NCBI GenBank assembly: GCA_964541755.1
Contig: CAZIRF010000003.1
Coordinates: 68,934-132,933 of the forward strand
Source of the DNA: CAZIRF01 sp964541755
GTDB lineage: Bacteria; Spirochaetota; Spirochaetia; Treponematales; Breznakiellaceae
Reading direction: 5' to 3'
DNA length: 64,000 bases
The notes beneath the pieces were generated by a model. The model was given only the letters and a program-made list of their open reading frames with translations, was not told the origin of the DNA and made no database searches. Made by a program: the position numbers and the translations under genes. Shown here in pieces: positions 59,298 to 64,000 of the stretch (its first letter is position 1; each line of letters begins with the position of its first letter).

Positions 59298-61148
59298 ATG
59301 GAAAAGACGCTGCGTCTTTCGTCATTCTGGAGCGATGGGGCGGTCGTTCAACGCGACAAACCCTTTCCCCTGTGCGGGACCGCTACCCCGGGCGCGAAAA
59401 TACTCGTTTCGTTTGCCGGACAGGAGAAAAAGGCCGTTGCTGCCAAAGACGGCTCATTTGAAGTGGTCTTTGATCCCCTCCCTGCCGGGGGGCCGCACGA
59501 GCTCCTCGTCGATGGCGAACGGGTCGCTTCCGACATTTTTGCCGGGGAGCTCTGGTTTGCGGCCGGACAGTCCAACATGGAGCTGCCCCTGGGCCGCACC
59601 GAGCGTTGGCCCGGTGATGGCAAGCACCTTTCTGGAAGCCCCTTGGTGCGCGTTCTTCGCGGCCCGGTGAGTCCCTCATTCGAGGGGCCCGCTGCCACGT
59701 GGACCGGTGCCTGCTGGTACAACGCAGCCGAGGCCGACCGGGCAAGTCTTCCCGCGCTCAGTTATCACTTCGCGGCCATGCTCCATGAAAACCTGGGGGT
59801 GGCTGTCGGGGTTATCAATGTGGCCGTCGGCGGATCTCCCATTCGCGCCTGGCTCCCCCCATCAGTCTGTGAAGGCATTCCCGCATACCGGGACGAGTTG
59901 CGCAACACCCCCGGCCCGGAAGAGCGGGCAGGTATTGTCGCCGAAGACCAGACGCGCGCCGCGCGTTGGAACAGCGCCCTCGATGTGCGTGACGTTATCC
60001 AGTGCGAGGGCCGGGACGCGGCAGAGTGGAAACCCTGCCAGATCCCTGCCTCCTGGGCAGATTGCGGCGCCGGCCATGAACCCGGTTCCGTCTGGTTCCG
60101 CAAGACCATTGTCCTGCCCGAAGACTTTGACGGTGGCGCCGCCCGCCTCTCGCTGGGCGGTATCATCGATTCGGACAAAACCTGGGTCAACGATACCCTC
60201 GTTGGCTCGACACCGTATCAGTACCCGCCCCGCCGCTATGATGTTCCCGCCGGGGTCTTGCGCCCCGGCCCCAACAGCATTCTGGTACGCAGTATCGCCC
60301 CCCAGGGCGGCGGTGCCTTTTTGCGGGGGCGAAACCTGCGCATCGAGTGTAAAGACCAAATCATCGACCTCGCCGGCGCTTGGGAATACGCCCGTGGGGC
60401 CGACATGCCGGAACTCCCGTTCTGGACCTTCTTCCAGTATCATGCCGGTGGTCTCCACGACGGGCACAGCGCACCCTTCGCCGGGCTTCCGGTGGCCGGG
60501 GCCCTCTGGTACCAAGGCGAGTCCGACGCCGGGGCCCCCGCCCGGTATCTGGCCGATCTCGAACTCCTTGTCGCCGCCTGGCGCTCGCTCTTCAAGCGGA
60601 GCGATCTGCCCGTCCTGGCGGTTCAACTCCCGGAGTTCGGCCCCCTATCGCCCGTATGCGTCGAATCCGGCTGGGCGGCCATTCGCGACGCCCAGCGCCG
60701 CGCCCTGTCCATCCCCGGCTATCACCTGGCTGTTACCCTGGGCCTGGGCCAGTGGCACGAGCTCCATCCGCCCCTCAAGGCCCCCATTGCACGGCGCCTC
60801 GTGCTCCTCGCGCGCAAATATGTCTACGGCGAGAATGATCTCCTGGCAGACCCCCCGGTGCCGGAAGTCGCCGAAAAGGGCGAAGATTTTATTCTGATAC
60901 GCTTCGCGCACGCGGGCACCGGCCTTGAAACCACCGACGGTTTGCCGCCGGCGTTCTTCTCGCTTGAGGGCCCCGACGGTCGCTGGCAGCCGGTCCCCGC
61001 CCGCATCGAGGGGGCCTCTGTGCGCCTTCTTGCGGGTCCCGGCAGCTGGAAACGGCTGCGTTACGCTTGGGCAGAGAGCCCCGAGGGTGCGAACCTGGCA
61101 AACAGCGCGGGCCTACCCGCCTCGCCCTTCGAGTTGACTTTGGGCTGA
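59298..61148 (+). CDS. sialate O-acetylesterase-like carbohydrate esterase
   Basis: 616 residues, no signal peptide. An N-terminal beta domain (SDGAVVQRDKPFPLCGTATPG) precedes the SGNH module with GELWFAAGQSNMELP (catalytic Ser), a beta-rich jelly-roll insert (about 250-350, with VWFRKTIVLPEDF) and VAGALWYQGESDA, then VTLGLGQWHELHPPLKAPIARR carrying the catalytic Asp/His region. It removes acetyl groups from complex carbohydrates in the cytoplasm. It is co-transcribed with the lipoprotein esterase, so the pair may deacetylate oligosaccharides outside and inside the cell. Confidence 0.88.
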   Translation: MEKTLRLSSFWSDGAVVQRDKPFPLCGTATPGAKILVSFAGQEKKAVAAKDGSFEVVFDPLPAGGPHELLVDGERVASDIFAGELWFAAGQSNMELPLGRTERWPGDGKHLSGSPLVRVLRGPVSPSFEGPAATWTGACWYNAAEADRASLPALSYHFAAMLHENLGVAVGVINVAVGGSPIRAWLPPSVCEGIPAYRDELRNTPGPEERAGIVAEDQTRAARWNSALDVRDVIQCEGRDAAEWKPCQIPASWADCGAGHEPGSVWFRKTIVLPEDFDGGAARLSLGGIIDSDKTWVNDTLVGSTPYQYPPRRYDVPAGVLRPGPNSILVRSIAPQGGGAFLRGRNLRIECKDQIIDLAGAWEYARGADMPELPFWTFFQYHAGGLHDGHSAPFAGLPVAGALWYQGESDAGAPARYLADLELLVAAWRSLFKRSDLPVLAVQLPEFGPLSPVCVESGWAAIRDAQRRALSIPGYHLAVTLGLGQWHELHPPLKAPIARRLVLLARKYVYGENDLLADPPVPEVAEKGEDFILIRFAHAGTGLETTDGLPPAFFSLEGPDGRWQPVPARIEGASVRLLAGPGSWKRLRYAWAESPEGANLANSAGLPASPFELTLG

Positions 61149-61152
61149 TATT

Positions 61153-61190
61153 CGGGCCGCGGAATGAATCGGCGTTTCGCGGCCCGCTTT
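61153..61190 (+). terminator. intrinsic terminator of the esterase operon
   Basis: CGGGCCGCG (61153-61161) pairs with CGCGGCCCG (61178-61186), extended by GAA/TTT, around a 10-nt loop, and is followed by CTTTTGTT. Confidence 0.75.
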
Positions 61191-61266
61191 TGTTGGACAT
61201 TTTGGTGATTCAGGGCTTAAAATGACACACACACGCAATGTGTCGTGTTGTCAAGGAGGCCCCCCA

Positions 61267-63186
61267 GTGCGCGCAACAGAAGAAACACTCGCTATCATGA
61301 TTCGCGATCGGGCCCGCAGCATCCCGCAGATGCCGGCCCAGTTGAGCAAGTCGCCCGCGGGCGACTTTGAACCGATCAGCTACGCAGACTATTTCGAAGA
61401 GGCCTGCACGATGGCCTCCGGTTTGCTGGAGCTGGGCATTCGCCGGGGCGACCTCGTCGGCCTCATGGCGGATAACCGCCGCGAGTGGCTGGTCGCCGAT
61501 ACTGCCACTCTCTCGATTGGGGCGGCAGACGTTCCCCGCGGCTGTGACTCCACTGCCGATGAAATCGCCTACATACTCGGGTTTTGCGCGTGCCGCCTTT
61601 CCTTCAGCGAAAACCGCAAGATGAGCGAGAAAATACTCTCGAAGAAGGACAAGCTCCCCGCCCTCAAGACCCTGGTCATGTTCGACGCGGTCGACGAGGA
61701 CCTCAAGAAGAACGCCAAACACGAGGGCATCGACATCCTCCACTACAGCGAAGTCCTCGAAAAGGGGCGGCCGCGACGTGCCGCCAACCCGGAAGAGATT
61801 GATCGCGCCATCGACGAGGGTAAGCGGGAAGATACCGCAACCATCATCTTTACCTCCGGCACGACGGGCGAGCCCAAGGGCGTCATGCTCAGTCACGGGA
61901 ACTTCCTGCATCAGCTCCCTTCATTAAAAGTAATCCTCTCTGCCGAACAGGGCGATATCTGGCTCTCGGTCCTGCCGGTCTGGCATTCCTTCGAGCGCCT
62001 CATGGAATACGTCGCCCCCTATCTTGGCAGCTGCATTGCCTACTCGAAACCCGTTGGTTCGATCATGCTTGCCGACTTCGCCATCGTCAAACCGCAATGG
62101 ATGGCCAGTGTGCCCCGTATCTGGGAAGCGGTGCGCGACGGGGTCTACCGCAGTCTGCGCCAGCAGGGGGGGATCAAGTTCAAGCTCTTCAGTTTCTTTG
62201 TCGCGGTGGGCACGGCGCACGCCTGGTTCCGCAACCTCACCCTGGGGCTCCTGCCAAACTTCGGCTCGCGCATACGCATCTTGGACAGCATCCTGGGTTT
62301 CATCCCCTGGATTCTCCTGTCGCCCCTGCGCGCTCTGGGTAATATTCTGGTTTTCAAAAAGATCAAGGCGAAATTGGGTGGCCGCTTCAAGGCGGGCATT
62401 TCAGGCGGCGGGGCCCTTCCCTCGCACGTTGACCGCTTCTTCTCTGCCATCGGGGTAACCCTTTTGGAGGGCTACGGGCTTACCGAAACCGCCCCCGTCG
62501 TCGCGGTGCGCCGGATGAGCAACCCGCGCCCCGGCTGTGTGGGACAGATCATCCTCGACACCGAAGTCGCCATCCTCGACGATAACCGGAAACCCCTGCC
62601 GGTGGGTAAGCAGGGGGTCGTCCACGTCCGGGGCGGGCAGGTCATGAAGGGGTATTACAAGAAGCCCGAAGAGACGGCGAAAATACTCTCTACCGACGGC
62701 TGGCTCAACACCGGCGACCTGGGCATCATGACGCGCGACAACGAGGTCAAGATTACCGGGCGCGCCAAGGACACCATCGTCTTGCGCGGCGGCGAAAACA
62801 TCGAGCCGGCCCCCATCGAGCAGAAGATGAGCGAGAGCGATCTCGTGGCGCAGTGCATGGTGGTCGGGCAGGATCAAAAGTACCTCGCGGCCATCGTGGT
62901 CCCCAATATCGAGTATCTGTCCTCTTGGGCGAAGGAAAACAACATTTTCTATGCCGATCAGGAGGCTCTCCTCAATCAGCCGGAGGTCCAGGAGCTCGTC
63001 TTCAACGAGATAAGCGAACGGGTGAGCACCCACACGGGCTTCAAACCCTTCGAGTGCATTTTCCGGGTACGCCTCCTTGCCAAGCCCTTCGAGGTTGGGG
63101 TGGAGCTCTCTGCAAAACAGGAGATCATGCGCCATCGCGTGGCGGCCCTCTATAAAAAGGAGATCGAGTCGCTCTTTAGCGTGTAA
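61267..63186 (+). CDS. long-chain fatty acid CoA ligase (AMP-binding)
   Basis: 639 residues. The AMP-binding signature IIFTSGTTGEPKGVMLSH (about 195-213) is followed by GYGLTETAPVV and GWLNTGDLG, then ITGRAKDTIVLRGGENIEPAPIE with the C-terminal catalytic region. The length and the insertion between the motifs match the FadD15/ACSL type. It activates fatty acids for lipid synthesis or turnover at the membrane. The GTG at 61267 has AGGAGG upstream; an earlier ATG at 61222 would start before that site. Confidence 0.92.
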   Translation: MRATEETLAIMIRDRARSIPQMPAQLSKSPAGDFEPISYADYFEEACTMASGLLELGIRRGDLVGLMADNRREWLVADTATLSIGAADVPRGCDSTADEIAYILGFCACRLSFSENRKMSEKILSKKDKLPALKTLVMFDAVDEDLKKNAKHEGIDILHYSEVLEKGRPRRAANPEEIDRAIDEGKREDTATIIFTSGTTGEPKGVMLSHGNFLHQLPSLKVILSAEQGDIWLSVLPVWHSFERLMEYVAPYLGSCIAYSKPVGSIMLADFAIVKPQWMASVPRIWEAVRDGVYRSLRQQGGIKFKLFSFFVAVGTAHAWFRNLTLGLLPNFGSRIRILDSILGFIPWILLSPLRALGNILVFKKIKAKLGGRFKAGISGGGALPSHVDRFFSAIGVTLLEGYGLTETAPVVAVRRMSNPRPGCVGQIILDTEVAILDDNRKPLPVGKQGVVHVRGGQVMKGYYKKPEETAKILSTDGWLNTGDLGIMTRDNEVKITGRAKDTIVLRGGENIEPAPIEQKMSESDLVAQCMVVGQDQKYLAAIVVPNIEYLSSWAKENNIFYADQEALLNQPEVQELVFNEISERVSTHTGFKPFECIFRVRLLAKPFEVGVELSAKQEIMRHRVAALYKKEIESLFSV

Positions 63187-63233
63187 CACAGGATAGCAGA
63201 AGATTTCTTGATGAAGGCTTTTTACCCCTTGCA

Positions 63234-63262
63234 TCGACAATCGGGGGGCTGTCCATTATACT
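63234..63262 (+). promoter_or_regulatory. near-leaderless promoter of the response regulator gene
   Basis: TCGACA (63234-63239), 17 bp, TATACT (63257-63262), then 8 nt to the ATG at 63271. No Shine-Dalgarno. Confidence 0.55.
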
Positions 63263-63270
63263 CTGATGCA

Positions 63271-64000
63271 ATGGACAGCTCCCTTCCCTTTGTCGCCATT
63301 GTCGATGATGTGAGCGATAACGTACGTATACTTCACCACTGCCTGCGCGACGAGGGCTACCGCTTCGGGATAGCCCGAAACGCGGCGGAACTCTTCCTCC
63401 TGCTCGAGTCGCAGAAGCCGACGGTAATCCTTCTGGATATCATGCTCCCCGACATGGACGGTTTTACCATTTTGGAGAACTTGCGCAAGGACGAACGCTT
63501 CATGCACATCCCGGTTATATTCGTTTCGGCGCGCGCAGAGGTCGAGGATATCATCCACGGCTTCGAGCTGGGCGGTGTCGACTACATAACCAAACCCTTC
63601 AACAGCGCCGAAGTTCGGGCCCGCGTCAAGACACACATTCGCCTGCATGTGGCCCTCCAGCGCGAAAAGCAGCTCAATGCCGAGCTCAGCGCGGCCCTTG
63701 AGCGGGTTCGCACCCTGGAAGGTATTATTCCCATCTGCGCCAACTGTAAATCGGTGCGCAGCGATCGCGGCTACTGGACTCAGGTGGAGAGCTACCTTTC
63801 GGAACACACCGGGGCCCTCTTTACCCACAGCCTCTGCCCCGACTGCGCGGCCCAACTCTTCCCGGACGCATTCGAAGAAGGCGAGGCTGATACTGACGCA
63901 AGCCCGCCACCGCCCCCCGCCCCGGCCAAAGGTGCATCCCTTGCGGGCGACAGCAGCCCGACCGGCAGGGCCCCGCAGGGCGGGGCCGCCTCGGCGGCAG
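63271..64000 (+). CDS. response regulator with C-terminal CxxC...CPDC module (truncated by window end)
   Basis: At least 243 residues, open at the right edge. Receiver domain: acidic pocket in VAIVDDVSD, phospho-acceptor Asp in VILLDIMLPDMDGF, conserved Ser in IFVSARAE and Lys in YITKPFN (about 1-125). A coiled linker (LQREKQLNAELSAALERVRTLEGI) leads to the module IPICANCKSVRSDRGYW then HSLCPDC, the same as in the 7TM sensor at 12714. A Pro/Ala-rich tail follows. It probably receives phosphate from a kinase outside the window and signals through the Cys module. Confidence 0.85.
   Translation, partial: MDSSLPFVAIVDDVSDNVRILHHCLRDEGYRFGIARNAAELFLLLESQKPTVILLDIMLPDMDGFTILENLRKDERFMHIPVIFVSARAEVEDIIHGFELGGVDYITKPFNSAEVRARVKTHIRLHVALQREKQLNAELSAALERVRTLEGIIPICANCKSVRSDRGYWTQVESYLSEHTGALFTHSLCPDCAAQLFPDAFEEGEADTDASPPPPPAPAKGASLAGDSSPTGRAPQGGAASAA

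Overview
The window looks like a chromosomal segment of a GC-rich, anaerobic, carbohydrate-fermenting spirochaete, possibly a gut- or sediment-type Treponema/Spirochaeta relative (inference). The pointers are a long SpiroCoCo-type coiled-coil protein beside ExbB/ExbD and a HAD phosphatase, the CarD-ispD-ispF order, a giant fused 2-hydroxyacyl-CoA-dehydratase-activase protein, a glycerol-3-phosphate-oxidase-like / FAD oxidoreductase / DUF1667 trio, and plant-polysaccharide functions (GH5 cellulase, several carbohydrate esterases). No rRNA, tRNA, CRISPR array or complete insertion sequence was seen.

Layout. 1-3370: glycerol-3-phosphate oxidoreductase operon. 3371-4440: intergenic stretch with three palindromes at an exact 31-bp period, GC-rich hairpins and a small membrane protein. 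4441-11303: AT-richer island holding a type I restriction-modification system in the order hsdR-hsdS-rhuM-hsdM, closed on the right by a complex palindrome. 11499-18689: M24 aminopeptidase, a 7TM/PAS sensor and the activase giant. 18769-25464: secreted cysteine-peptidase-like protein, ExbB, ExbD, HAD phosphatase and SpiroCoCo protein. 25483-30464 (minus strand): ispF, ispD, CarD-type regulator, oligopeptide-binding lipoprotein and an uncharacterised protein. 30521-33507: two lipoproteins and a putative outer-membrane protein. 33653-39163 (minus): glutaredoxin, mnmG, frameshifted GH5, mnmE, DUF805. 39269-42344: Mpv17-like protein, N-terminally truncated chemoreceptor, carbohydrate esterase. 42354-43825 (minus): rhodanese and PfkB sugar kinase. 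44076-46450: NfnAB-type bifurcating transhydrogenase. 46551-51281: TPR protein, GH13 glycoside phosphorylase, GT4 glycosyltransferase, DUF4349 lipoprotein. 51352-57799 (minus): mazG, a degenerate mazG paralogue, a radical-SAM/lipoprotein pair, a PII-like protein and a DUF1538 transporter. 58017-64000: two esterases, an acyl-CoA synthetase and a response regulator cut by the window end.

Working together: nucleotide/redox housekeeping (NfnAB, MazG, MnmE/MnmG, IspD/IspF) is interleaved with carbohydrate capture (GH5, acetyl esterases, glycoside phosphorylase plus glycosyltransferase, PfkB kinase) and with sensory and envelope proteins.

The most unusual signals are: (1) a dispersed 9-bp word RCTATCAGY, 19 copies, far above chance, found in different reading frames and repeatedly abutting start or stop codons; (2) a set of genes whose -10 box lies exactly 6 nt before the ATG, implying leaderless mRNAs; (3) a radical-SAM enzyme paired with a tiny lipoprotein whose lipid-anchor Cys is followed by Tyr-Gly, the 9-bp word being the whole gap between them; (4) the 31-bp-periodic palindromes; (5) the interrupted hsd operon and the frameshifted or truncated genes.
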